64,000 bases of DNA from Chryseobacterium gleum (GTDB lineage Bacteria; Bacteroidota; Bacteroidia; Flavobacteriales_D; Crocinitomicaceae): positions 434,001-498,000 of the forward strand of contig CAMDFX010000001.1 of assembly GCA_945897805.1 (NCBI GenBank), read 5' to 3'. Positions 56,170 through 64,000 of this stretch are shown here, piece after piece. Under the pieces are notes generated by a model. It searched no databases. It had not been told where the DNA came from and saw only the letters and a list, made by a program, of their open reading frames with translations. The position numbers and the translations under genes were made by a program. Every line of letters starts with the position of its first letter. Position 1 is the stretch's first letter.

Positions 56170-58878
56170 TTGAAATTGCTCAAACTTACATATTATATTG
56201 CTTTTTGCCTAGTTTTTGTTTTAGTTTCATGTCATCAGACAAAACATGTCCCTGATGGGAAGTATTTATTGAAAAAAAATAAATTGGTTGTAAAAGGAGA
56301 TAATCTCGACTTTGAAACAATGAACGAAATCATTCGTCAACAGCCAAATAGAAAGACTTTAGGATTGAAAATGAAACTTTGGTCATATAACAGATCGACG
56401 TTTTTCTATATCATCAAAACGGATTCTTTAAGCATCGCAAATAAAAGAGAAAGGGCTAATTTGAGATTGAGGAGAATCAATGAAAAACGGATTGACAAAA
56501 TTGGTGAAATCAATAAGAAAAGAATTGAAAAAGCCAGAGCTAAGGGTCAATCTGATTACACACAAAAAATTCCTGTTTTGAAAGATACCATTTCTCCACG
56601 CAAGTTTTTTAGAGAATGGTTCAAGTACAAAGTAGGCGAGAAGCCGGTGATTTTTGATTCCACTTTGCAAGGAAAATCAGTCCAACAATTGCAAATTTAT
56701 TTAAAGAAAAAAGGCTACTATTTCGGAAATGTTAAATCTGAAAATCAAATTTTTAAGAATAAAATTGTTTGTGGTTATCTTGTGGAAACGGGTAAACCAT
56801 ACATCATTGATACAGTTATCTACGGAGGAAAAAATTCTTCTGTACTAGCTGACTATAGGAAATTCATGAAAAAGCCAGAATTTGAAAGTTTGGTTGGACA
56901 AAATTTAGATTCTGATTTAATCGAAGCCTACAAGTCAAAAATCGCACGATATATGCGAGATGCTGGCTACTATGGTTTTAGTCCATCTCATGTCAATATG
57001 TGGGCTGATTCAACAACAACCGATTCGATATCCGATTTTAAAGTGAAGTTGAGATTGGAATTTGTCAATCGAATTATCAAGGATAGAGATGAAACCACGG
57101 AGGTTGCGCATCAATCAACCTACATAAGAAGGGTTTATTTTCACATGGCTGACAAGATTTACTACAATGGAAATTTTGAAGATTCCGCAAAAGCCAGGGG
57201 GATTTTACCCATGGAAAACAATTTTTTAAATACGCTTGATTCAATGAGATATCAAGAAATTTATATGACCAAAAAAGAAAAGTTGGACAAACATTTTAGT
57301 CCTGACACCGCAGTTTTACAACCTTTGAGAATGGCAACTTTTAAATTTAATGGAGAGTTGGCTGTAAAACCTGAAATGTTGGAATTGCAAAGTTACTTAG
57401 AGGAAACCAATTTGTATAAAGAATATTACCTTGAAAGAACGTATTCAAGATTATCACAATTGTCTGTTTTTCAAACAATAAAACCAGTGGTTGAAGAAAT
57501 TAAAGGTACGAACTTAATTGATGTTCATTATTATTTAGTTCCTGCTGCAAAGCAAAGTTATAGTTTCCAACCTCGATTTGTCAATTCAAATGGTTTCCTA
57601 GGTGTTGCCGCTTCAATCAATTACAACAACAAAAACTTATTTAAAGGAACTGAAAAATTAACCTTGAGTTTGAGTGGTGGTTTTGAATCTCAACCTCCAA
57701 TTTTTGACCAAACGCTCGACGGTGAAAAAATTAAAAATGCAGCTCGAAGTTTTAACACTTTTGAAATCGGTCCAACTGTGAAATTCGATTTACCGGGTTT
57801 ATTTCCTATCAAAATAACTAAACTTTCGAAAAGAAAAATGCCGCGGACTATACTTTCTACTGCCTACAATTACCAAAAAAGATTGGATTTTGATCGCGGT
57901 GTTTTTCAGTTCAATTATACTTATAAGTTTGTGCTGAATAAAACCCAATTGTTGCAATTTGGATTTCCGTTTGCATCCGTTGTGAAATTTGTTGCTATCA
58001 ATAAAAATGAAGCTTTTGAACAAAAATTGAATCAGAACAATGACTTGTTTTTAAGGAATGCATATAGCGATCAATTTATTTGGCAGGATTTTAAAGTGAC
58101 TTTTGAGTACAACAATAAAATAGAGAAAAAAGGTAAAACGACTGTTTTTTACAATGCCACTTTTGATCACGCTGGATTACTGACCAGTTGGATTAGCAAT
58201 AAAAACGATACCGCAACTTTACAAAAACAAATTTTCGGTGTTCCATATTCGCAATTTGCAAGATTAGACAACGAGGTAATCGTCGGTTATCCAATAAATA
58301 AGGATAAGTCATTTAATTTTAGATTTGTTGCAGGTGCAGGAATTCCTTATGGAAATACGAAAACGTCGATGCCTTATGACTACAGTTTTTTTGCTGGTGG
58401 AGCGAATGACAATCGAGGATGGAGGGCGCGTTCTTTAGGCCCTGGAGCTTACAAATATTATCTAGATACCAATAGAACCGCTACCCAAATTGGTGATATT
58501 CGCTTGGGCGGTTCTGCGGAATATCGTTTCTCAATGAGTAAATTATTCAAAGGCGCAGTATTTTTAGATGCAGCGAATGTTTGGACAACTCAAAATGATG
58601 TAAAACGACCTGGAGGACAGTTTTCAAATAATTGGTACAAGGAAATTGCTTATTCTGCTGGTGTTGGTTTGCGTATTGATTTTAGCTTTTTTATCGTGCG
58701 TTTGGATTTAGGTTTACCCATCAATAATCCCGCTATGCCCGCTGGTTCTAGATGGATATTTCAATCCAGAAAAGCATATTATGATGAAGGTCTATACGTT
58801 CTTGGACCAGATTATAAAAGCATTATGCCAAAACCATTTATTCCAAGTTTGAACTTTGGAATTGGTTATCCTTTCTAA
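56170..58878 (+). CDS. BamA/TamA-like outer-membrane assembly protein, lipoprotein form
   Basis: 902 residues, probably starting with TTG 56170 (MKLLKLTYYIAFCLVFVLVSC), which gives a lipoprotein signal with Cys at residue 21. POTRA-like repeats follow (VVKGDNLDFETMNEIIRQQPNR, QLQIYLKKKGYYFGNV), then a surface-antigen (D15-like) barrel with FAGGANDNRGWRARSLGPG near 735 and a terminal strand NFGIGYPF. The lipidated BamA/TamA relative is known in Bacteroidota; it should insert or translocate outer-membrane proteins. Independent promoter. Confidence 0.88.
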   Translation: MKLLKLTYYIAFCLVFVLVSCHQTKHVPDGKYLLKKNKLVVKGDNLDFETMNEIIRQQPNRKTLGLKMKLWSYNRSTFFYIIKTDSLSIANKRERANLRLRRINEKRIDKIGEINKKRIEKARAKGQSDYTQKIPVLKDTISPRKFFREWFKYKVGEKPVIFDSTLQGKSVQQLQIYLKKKGYYFGNVKSENQIFKNKIVCGYLVETGKPYIIDTVIYGGKNSSVLADYRKFMKKPEFESLVGQNLDSDLIEAYKSKIARYMRDAGYYGFSPSHVNMWADSTTTDSISDFKVKLRLEFVNRIIKDRDETTEVAHQSTYIRRVYFHMADKIYYNGNFEDSAKARGILPMENNFLNTLDSMRYQEIYMTKKEKLDKHFSPDTAVLQPLRMATFKFNGELAVKPEMLELQSYLEETNLYKEYYLERTYSRLSQLSVFQTIKPVVEEIKGTNLIDVHYYLVPAAKQSYSFQPRFVNSNGFLGVAASINYNNKNLFKGTEKLTLSLSGGFESQPPIFDQTLDGEKIKNAARSFNTFEIGPTVKFDLPGLFPIKITKLSKRKMPRTILSTAYNYQKRLDFDRGVFQFNYTYKFVLNKTQLLQFGFPFASVVKFVAINKNEAFEQKLNQNNDLFLRNAYSDQFIWQDFKVTFEYNNKIEKKGKTTVFYNATFDHAGLLTSWISNKNDTATLQKQIFGVPYSQFARLDNEVIVGYPINKDKSFNFRFVAGAGIPYGNTKTSMPYDYSFFAGGANDNRGWRARSLGPGAYKYYLDTNRTATQIGDIRLGGSAEYRFSMSKLFKGAVFLDAANVWTTQNDVKRPGGQFSNNWYKEIAYSAGVGLRIDFSFFIVRLDLGLPINNPAMPAGSRWIFQSRKAYYDEGLYVLGPDYKSIMPKPFIPSLNFGIGYPF

Positions 58879-58976
58879 GATTTTTATTGGTTTTATTAAA
58901 CTATTGACTCACCTTTGGTTATCACAACAAAATAGAAGAACCTGAATTAATTCGTTTCTATTGACTTAAATAATTT

Positions 58977-58984
58977 TATCTTTG
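58977..58984 (+). promoter_or_regulatory. -7 promoter element (TATCTTTG) for the CNNM-type gene
   Basis: Perfect match, 17 nt before ATG 59002. Confidence 0.6.
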
Positions 58985-59001
58985 TAAAAACAAATTTTTT
59001 A

Positions 59002-60324
59002 ATGGCACTTGATATTTTTATCACCACCTTTTTAGTTTTATTGAATGGATTTTTTGTTGCAGCTGAGTTTGCAATCGTTAAAGTCAGGGCTTCTCAAATT
59101 GAAATTAGAGCACAATTAGGAAGCAGGCCAGCTAAGCTTTCTGCACATATTGTCAATCATTTAGATGGATATTTGGCTGCTACACAATTGGGGATTACAC
59201 TTGCAAGCTTAGGTTTAGGTTGGGTTGGTGAACCTGTCGTTTCCAAAATCATTATTGGAATTATGGACATGACCGGAATGGACATTGTGAAAAATGCACA
59301 CCTTGCACATCAAATCGCTTTGCCAATCGCATTTGCTATTATTTCTGTTCTACACATTGTTTTTGGTGAATTAGCACCCAAATCTATCGCCATTCAAAAA
59401 GCGGAATCTACTACTTTATTTGTGGCTTATCCTTTGAATTTCTTTTACTGGATTTTCCGACCATTTATCTGGGTTTTGAACGGTTTTGCTACTGTTGTGT
59501 TGAGAATGGTAGGTATTAAAACGGTGCATGGTTCAGAAATTCACAGTTCTGACGAATTGAAATATTTGATTCAACAAAGTAGTGAAAGTGGATCAATCGA
59601 AACCAACGATTACGACATTATCAAAAATGCCTTTGATTTTTCAGAAAGGACAGCCAAACAAATCATGATTCCAAGAAATTTGGTTGCCTCTTTGAATGTC
59701 AACAACTTTAATGATAGTGAATTAGAACGAATGTTGAGTGAAGGTTATTCAAGAATTCCTTGCTACGAAGGAACGATCGACAACACTACCGGAATCATTT
59801 ACATCAAAGATATTCTTAAAAAGCTGAGAAAAAACGAGGAAATAATCATCAAAGATTTGATGCGACCAGTAATTATTATTCCTGAAAATAAAAAAATCGG
59901 AATTCTCTTGAAAGAATTTCAGCAAAAACACATTCACATGGCTGTGATCGTAAATGAATTTGGTGGAGTGGAAGGTTTGGTGACCATGGAAGATATCATT
60001 GAAGAATTGGTTGGAGAAATTCAAGATGAAGACGATAATGAAGTGCCAATTGTTGTAAAAACCAACGAATTTACATATAAAGTGATGGCTACTGCCGCAA
60101 TCAACGATGTTAACAATATGTTGCCATCGCCTTTCAAAGAAGACAAACGTTTCGATACTTTGGCAGGAATTATCATTCAAAGATTTGGGAAAATTCCAAA
60201 TGTACTAGAGAAAATCACCATCGACGATTACGAAATCACGGTGCTTGAAAGAACTGGAAATAAATTGAACATTGTTGAAGTTAAATATCTAGCGGAAGTT
60301 GATGACGAGAAGGAATTGAATTAA
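59002..60324 (+). CDS. HlyC/CorC (CNNM/DUF21) membrane protein with CBS pair
   Basis: 440 residues: an N-terminal DUF21 domain of about four membrane helices (FITTFLVLLNGFFVAAEFAIVKVR), two CBS repeats around 215-335 (IMIPRNLVASLNVN, MRPVIIIPENKKIG) and a C-terminal CorC/HlyC domain after EDDNEVPIVV. Members mediate or modulate magnesium or cobalt transport and are often mislabelled haemolysins. Its own promoter lies 17 nt upstream. Confidence 0.92.
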   Translation: MALDIFITTFLVLLNGFFVAAEFAIVKVRASQIEIRAQLGSRPAKLSAHIVNHLDGYLAATQLGITLASLGLGWVGEPVVSKIIIGIMDMTGMDIVKNAHLAHQIALPIAFAIISVLHIVFGELAPKSIAIQKAESTTLFVAYPLNFFYWIFRPFIWVLNGFATVVLRMVGIKTVHGSEIHSSDELKYLIQQSSESGSIETNDYDIIKNAFDFSERTAKQIMIPRNLVASLNVNNFNDSELERMLSEGYSRIPCYEGTIDNTTGIIYIKDILKKLRKNEEIIIKDLMRPVIIIPENKKIGILLKEFQQKHIHMAVIVNEFGGVEGLVTMEDIIEELVGEIQDEDDNEVPIVVKTNEFTYKVMATAAINDVNNMLPSPFKEDKRFDTLAGIIIQRFGKIPNVLEKITIDDYEITVLERTGNKLNIVEVKYLAEVDDEKELN

Positions 60325-60380
60325 TTGTTTTTTTCTTTTTTAAGTGAATTATAAATGATGAAAAAGTAAAAAGCAGGCGA

Positions 60381-61280
60381 TTAATAAACCTCCTTCATTT
60401 CCCACCAAATTATCCTTTTATCATCGCCAGTGGAAACAAAATTCATTTCATCTTTTTTCCATAAATCGTTTACCGCGTGCGAATGTCCCCCTTGTTTTCG
60501 TTCTATTCTTTTCAATACATCGGCAGAAAATGCATCCCAAATTTTGATGGTTTTATCCCGGCTAGCGGTCACGAAAACGCGTCCTTTTTGCAGGAAAATG
60601 ATTTTGTAAATCCCAAAATTATGCGCAGGAATTTCGTACAAGCACTTTTCTTCCTTCCAATTCCAAATACGCAGATGTCCGTCTTTGCCTCCGCTAATTA
60701 GCAATTGTGGTTTAAGCGGGAAAAGGTGAACACAATTGACGCCATCTTTGTGTGCATGAAAAGATTGAATTTCATTGTAATTGCTCGTTTCAAATATTCG
60801 GATGTTTTCATCCTGACAAGCCAAGTAAATGATTTTTCCATCATTGCTTACATGAATGTCTCGGATTTTACCAACTTGCAGCGGCATGAAAATCAGTAGA
60901 TTCCAATTGAGTGTATTCCAAATTGCCAAATTTCCATCAGCATCTGTTGTATAAAGGTGATTTTTGTGCACATTTTCTACAATTGAAAAAATGGCACTTT
61001 TATGTTGAATGAAATGTTTCAATTCACGTTTTTCCTCCAAATTTACGATGTGCAAAGAACCTGAAGAGGTGCCAAAAACTAAGATTTTATCTGCTTGAAT
61101 TAATTTCAAGCTGTAAATACTTTTGTCCGCTTTGATTGAAAAAGCATCCTGCGTGCCCAAAGTCAAATTCCAACGAGCCACAAAATTATCCCCCGAACCA
61201 GAATAAATTGATTCGTCCACACCATCAATGGCATAAATAGCACCAGAATGGCCTTTTAGTTCGAGATTTTTGGCAATCAT
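60381..61280 (-). CDS. WD40-repeat protein
   Basis: 299 residues with seven WD40-like blades: GHSGAIYAIDG to VARWNL, LHIVNLEEK, NLAIWNTLNW, NIRIFETSNY, HLRIWNWKEE, TIKIWDAFSA and RIIWWEMKEV. No signal peptide and no catalytic domain; probably a cytoplasmic scaffold of unknown partner. Its start codon lies upstream of a 331-bp noncoding gap. Confidence 0.88.
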   Translation of the reverse strand: MIAKNLELKGHSGAIYAIDGVDESIYSGSGDNFVARWNLTLGTQDAFSIKADKSIYSLKLIQADKILVFGTSSGSLHIVNLEEKRELKHFIQHKSAIFSIVENVHKNHLYTTDADGNLAIWNTLNWNLLIFMPLQVGKIRDIHVSNDGKIIYLACQDENIRIFETSNYNEIQSFHAHKDGVNCVHLFPLKPQLLISGGKDGHLRIWNWKEEKCLYEIPAHNFGIYKIIFLQKGRVFVTASRDKTIKIWDAFSADVLKRIERKQGGHSHAVNDLWKKDEMNFVSTGDDKRIIWWEMKEVY

Positions 61281-61611
61281 TTCTTTGTCGATTTAAAAAA
61301 AGATTATTAGAAGTAAAAATAGCCACGGATTGCAAGAATTACACGGAAAAATAGATTTAAAATTCGCTATGCTCATAGATTAATTATCACTGATGGTACT
61401 TATATGAGCAGAATTATCATTCTATTATTTCCCTTTCCTCCCCCTAGTCCCTGCGCTATCGCTAGGTCTTTAAAAGCTATCACTTTTTCTCCTCCAAAGG
61501 GGGAAAGCGCAACCATCAATAAAATTAAGTCGCTAAGATTTTAGAGTCTAAAGTCTAATATCTAAAGACTAATATCTCCAGTCTAATGTCTTCAGTCTTA
61601 AAATCTCCCCA
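61281..61611. other. 331-bp gap with low-complexity TCTAA words and a palindrome
   Basis: Contains a C/T-rich palindrome around 61480-61510 (CTCCTCC, AAA, GGGGGAAAG) and a run of GTCTAA/AGACTAAT words at 61543-61605. No ORF. Confidence 0.55.
61543..61605. repeat. Degenerate tandem GTCTAAT-type repeats
   Basis: Words AGTCTAA, GTCTAATATC, AGACTAATATC, AGTCTAATGTC and AGTCTTAAAATC follow each other with 10-15 bp spacing. The same word GTCTAATGTCTT occurs inverted at 53.0 kb. Confidence 0.55.
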
Positions 61612-62427
61612 TTACATATCTTCTTCCTCCGAATCGCTATCCACTTGCTTTAAGCGCTCGGCGTAGTCGGCTGGTAGGAAATCGAAGAATGTGTCGCCAC
61701 GCAAACCTAGGCGCAAGCATTCTAATGGAATCATTTCATTTGGACCGATATTTCCTAAGTTTACGTTGGCACCGAACAATTTGATGAACCAAACTTGCTG
61801 ATTTTTTTGCGGTGCTTCCCACAAAATATCTTCTGGTTTTACTTTTGCGATAATTTTGTTAATCAACATGGTATGGGCGGTTCCGTTTGGTCTGAAAACA
61901 CCAACGTTTCCTGCTTCACGGCCTTCAGCGATAACTTTCCAAGAACCAGCTTTCAATTCTGTTGTCATCATTTTGATCCAACGGTTTGGACTGATTAAGA
62001 TGCCAGAATCTTTTGAACCAACTTCAGATAAAACGGTTCTGTATTTTGCCATTTTACTTATCAACTCGCATTTTTCGTCGTGGTTGATGATGATCGAACC
62101 GTCAGAAATTTCTGCCAAGTCCAATTTATATTTGTCCAATACGCGCAGGTAATCGTCAAACTTTCCACGGGCAAAAAATGCTTCAAACAACGTTCCTCCA
62201 AAATAAGGACGAATGCCATTTTCTGAATAAAGTTTAATTTTTTCTTCCAGATTTTGCGCTACATAAGAAGTACCAAATCCGAATTTTACGACGTCGGTTA
62301 AATGTCCATTTGCTTCGATAAAATCCTCAACTTCTCTCAAGCTGAGTCCTTTATCCATCATCATGGTGATTCCTTTGTTTCTGGGTTTTGCAGGTCTTTC
62401 TGGAATGTACGGTAATTCGAAATTCAT
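61612..62427 (-). CDS. comA: Phosphosulfolactate synthase (ComA)
   Basis: 271 residues matching ComA: ITMMMDKGLSLREVEDFIEANGHLTDVVKFGFGTSYV in the first half, GGTLFEAFFARGKFDDY near 79, EISDGSI near 108 and later WKVIAEGREAGNVGVF with LFGANVNLGNIGPNEMIPLECLRLG. ComA adds sulfite to phosphoenolpyruvate to form 2-phospho-3-sulfolactate. ComB for the next step is at 16739. The acidic tail (SDSEEEDM) is not conserved. It is 9 bp downstream of a TPR gene. Confidence 0.92.
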   Translation of the reverse strand: MNFELPYIPERPAKPRNKGITMMMDKGLSLREVEDFIEANGHLTDVVKFGFGTSYVAQNLEEKIKLYSENGIRPYFGGTLFEAFFARGKFDDYLRVLDKYKLDLAEISDGSIIINHDEKCELISKMAKYRTVLSEVGSKDSGILISPNRWIKMMTTELKAGSWKVIAEGREAGNVGVFRPNGTAHTMLINKIIAKVKPEDILWEAPQKNQQVWFIKLFGANVNLGNIGPNEMIPLECLRLGLRGDTFFDFLPADYAERLKQVDSDSEEEDM

Positions 62428-62436
62428 ATTTGTTTG

Positions 62437-63840
62437 TTAATTTGAGAACAAATCTACTATTTTTTGCTCGTTTTTTAAATTGGGGTAAAGTGAAAAAATT
62501 TCTTTCGATTTTTCTTCATCTTCGGCTATGCAATTAATTAGGAGATTGATGGCTTCTTGATTTCGATTTAAAATCCAGTATAAATTTACTTTGATAAGGT
62601 CTGTAATTAAAGACAAATTTTCCGGAATTTCCATGTTTTCAATGAAAAGTTTTGCATCCAAAATTCTTTCCAGATCAATCAGAAATTCAATGTAATCGCA
62701 AATGATTTCTTCGTTGTTTGGATCCAATTCCATCGCCAACATGTAGGCATTTTCAGCGCTGATCCATTCTTCAATTTTTTCAAAAGCGCCAGCCAAAACG
62801 TGGTAAAAACTGCCATTTGTGGGGTCTAAATTGATTGCTTTTTGAATCAAAATAATGCCTTCGTTGGTTTTTCCTTCCAAGTCACTAACAATTCCCAAGC
62901 CTAGCCATGCTTCTGGCAATTCTGGAAAAAATTCGATGCTTCGGTGATAATAATGGCGCGCCAATTTGTAATGTCCAAGTTGCTCGTGACATTCGCCGAC
63001 GTAGCACAAAGCCAATCCGTCTTCGCCGTCAAGTTCCATGCATTTTTCAAAATGATCAATTGACAATTGAAATTTATCTTGCGACAAAAAGGCATTTCCT
63101 AAATTGAAATAAGCGGGAGAAAACTCTTCGTTGATCGCAACGCAATATTCGTAAGCCCAAACTGCTTGATCCCAGTTTTCTATCTTTGAATATGCGTTTC
63201 CTAAATTGTACCAAGCTGTGAAAGAATACGGATTTTCGTCAATGAAATTGGAATAACACTGAATCGCTTTGTCGTATTCGTTGATTTGATCATAGCAAAA
63301 TGCAATTTCGTAAATCGCTGCTTCGTTGTTGGGATTGTATTTGATTGCTTCGCTCAATACTTCAATCGCTTGGTTGTATTCGCTTAGATTTTCAAATTCC
63401 ATAGCCAAGTCCAAGAAAATTTCGTCTTTGTCTTCAGGCTCAGAAATTTTCAAAGCTTCTTGAAAAAACTTAATCGCTGTTTTTGAATCGCGCAACTGAC
63501 TGAAAATTGATGCTTTAGTCAACAGAAATTCGCAAGTTGGAAGTTCGATTTTTTCCACTTGAGCCAATAGAGTCAAAGCTTCTTTCAACTGTCCAGCGGC
63601 AGAAATTGCTTGTGCCTTGCGTAACTTGAAAAGCATGTTAAATGGAAAATGTTGCATGCCTCTTTCAGCACATAAATTTGCTTTGTGGTATTGACTGTTA
63701 ATCAAATAGTGATCAATTATTGCTTCCAATCTGTCACTATCAATAAATCCAACCGACTCTCCTTTCAAAGATTGCTCGAATCGTTCCAGGTCTTCGTTGA
63801 AATTACCCTCATAATACTCGTCTTCTTCGTCGTTAAACAT
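62437..63840 (-). CDS. TPR-repeat protein
   Basis: 467 residues of tandem tetratricopeptide repeats, with visible units such as YNPNNEAAIYEIAFCYDQINEYDKAIQCY, NPYSFTAWYNLGNAYSKIENWDQAVWAYEY and FSPAYFNLGNAFLSQDKFQLSIDHFEK. About ten repeats. The N-terminus is acidic (MFNDEEDEYYEGNFNEDLERFE). No signal peptide; likely a cytoplasmic protein-interaction scaffold. First gene of the comA transcription unit. Confidence 0.92.
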   Translation of the reverse strand: MFNDEEDEYYEGNFNEDLERFEQSLKGESVGFIDSDRLEAIIDHYLINSQYHKANLCAERGMQHFPFNMLFKLRKAQAISAAGQLKEALTLLAQVEKIELPTCEFLLTKASIFSQLRDSKTAIKFFQEALKISEPEDKDEIFLDLAMEFENLSEYNQAIEVLSEAIKYNPNNEAAIYEIAFCYDQINEYDKAIQCYSNFIDENPYSFTAWYNLGNAYSKIENWDQAVWAYEYCVAINEEFSPAYFNLGNAFLSQDKFQLSIDHFEKCMELDGEDGLALCYVGECHEQLGHYKLARHYYHRSIEFFPELPEAWLGLGIVSDLEGKTNEGIILIQKAINLDPTNGSFYHVLAGAFEKIEEWISAENAYMLAMELDPNNEEIICDYIEFLIDLERILDAKLFIENMEIPENLSLITDLIKVNLYWILNRNQEAINLLINCIAEDEEKSKEIFSLYPNLKNEQKIVDLFSN

Positions 63841-64000
63841 AATTTCAACTTTGAATATAAATTTAGGAATAAATTTCGGGCGAAAAAATAAATCGTGGAT
63901 TTCTTTTGGGTTTTGTTGACAAATTTTGGCATTTGGGTGAATTATTAATTATGAATTCAGAATGTAGAATTCAGAATTGGCTTAATTATTTTAGATCAAT
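63841..64000. other. Right-edge intergenic sequence
   Basis: A short direct repeat GAATTCAGAAT / GAATTCAGAAT occurs near 63953-63977. The region ends at the window edge; no ORF is visible. Confidence 0.4.

Overview
The window is AT-rich chromosomal DNA from a member of the Bacteroidota, most likely a Flavobacteriales-type bacterium. The evidence is repeated use of the Bacteroidota promoter element TAnnTTTG just upstream of genes, few Shine-Dalgarno sequences, a type IX secretion (T9SS) C-terminal sorting domain, a carboxypeptidase-regulatory/TonB-dependent receptor, two adjacent FKBP prolyl isomerases, BshA of bacillithiol synthesis, and DUF983, YwqK-repeat and TIGR02757 proteins. Genus cannot be fixed from sequence reading alone. 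I see no tRNA, rRNA, CRISPR array, prophage or intact insertion sequence.

Layout. 1-3.3 kb: a truncated FUSC membrane protein, a tiny Cys-rich ORF, an exported barrel-like protein, a GDPD-like lipoprotein and an eIF1/SUI1-like factor. 3.5-5.8 kb: a membrane CapD/WbpM-type nucleotide-sugar dehydratase coupled to a hotdog thioesterase. 5.9-8.3 kb: a YwqK-repeat protein, then a menaquinone pair (isochorismate synthase and MenI-like thioesterase). 8.7-11.3 kb: an SDR/FemAB-like/polysaccharide deacetylase operon. 11.4-11.8 kb: a dispersed palindromic repeat and a MITE-like element with target duplication. 11.8-16.2 kb: a CYTH protein and a large T9SS-secreted protein. 16.4-18.8 kb: DUF3817, ComB, Zn-dependent phospholipase C-like protein and VanZ. 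18.8-25.9 kb: UvrB, a DEAD-box helicase, a Spy/CpxP-like protein, Pcm and Lon. 26-29.7 kb: a zinc-ribbon protein, RibBA, a LolD-type ATPase and TIGR02757. 29.7-34.1 kb: two FKBPs, EF-P, AccD and class II aldolase. 34.2-39.4 kb: a VWA-type membrane protein, thiolase and an AAA/DUF4143 ATPase. 39.4-46.7 kb: DUF983, BshA, a GH3-beta-lactamase fusion, HemE, an OmpA protein and ribosomal protein THX with a basic tail. 46.9-51 kb: a MarR-MFS-TonB receptor operon. 51.3-60.3 kb: M1 peptidase, HI0933-type flavoprotein, YchJ, SPOUT methyltransferase, BamA/TamA-like protein and HlyC/CorC-type protein. 60.4-63.8 kb: WD40, ComA and TPR proteins.

Most of this is housekeeping. The unusual material is intergenic: a six-copy ~27-bp repeat family (8.4, 8.55, 26.6, 26.7, 26.87 and 36.54 kb), a 176-bp MITE-like insertion with 7-bp duplications, a second palindromic repeat at 11.4 and 55.3 kb, an imperfect long hairpin followed by an orphan terminator near 53.2-53.4 kb, and several genes whose promoter element ends only 3-4 nt before the start codon and therefore look leaderless. 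ComA and ComB, the first two enzymes of sulfolactate formation, lie about 45 kb apart here. I did not find a clearly new defence or mobile system.
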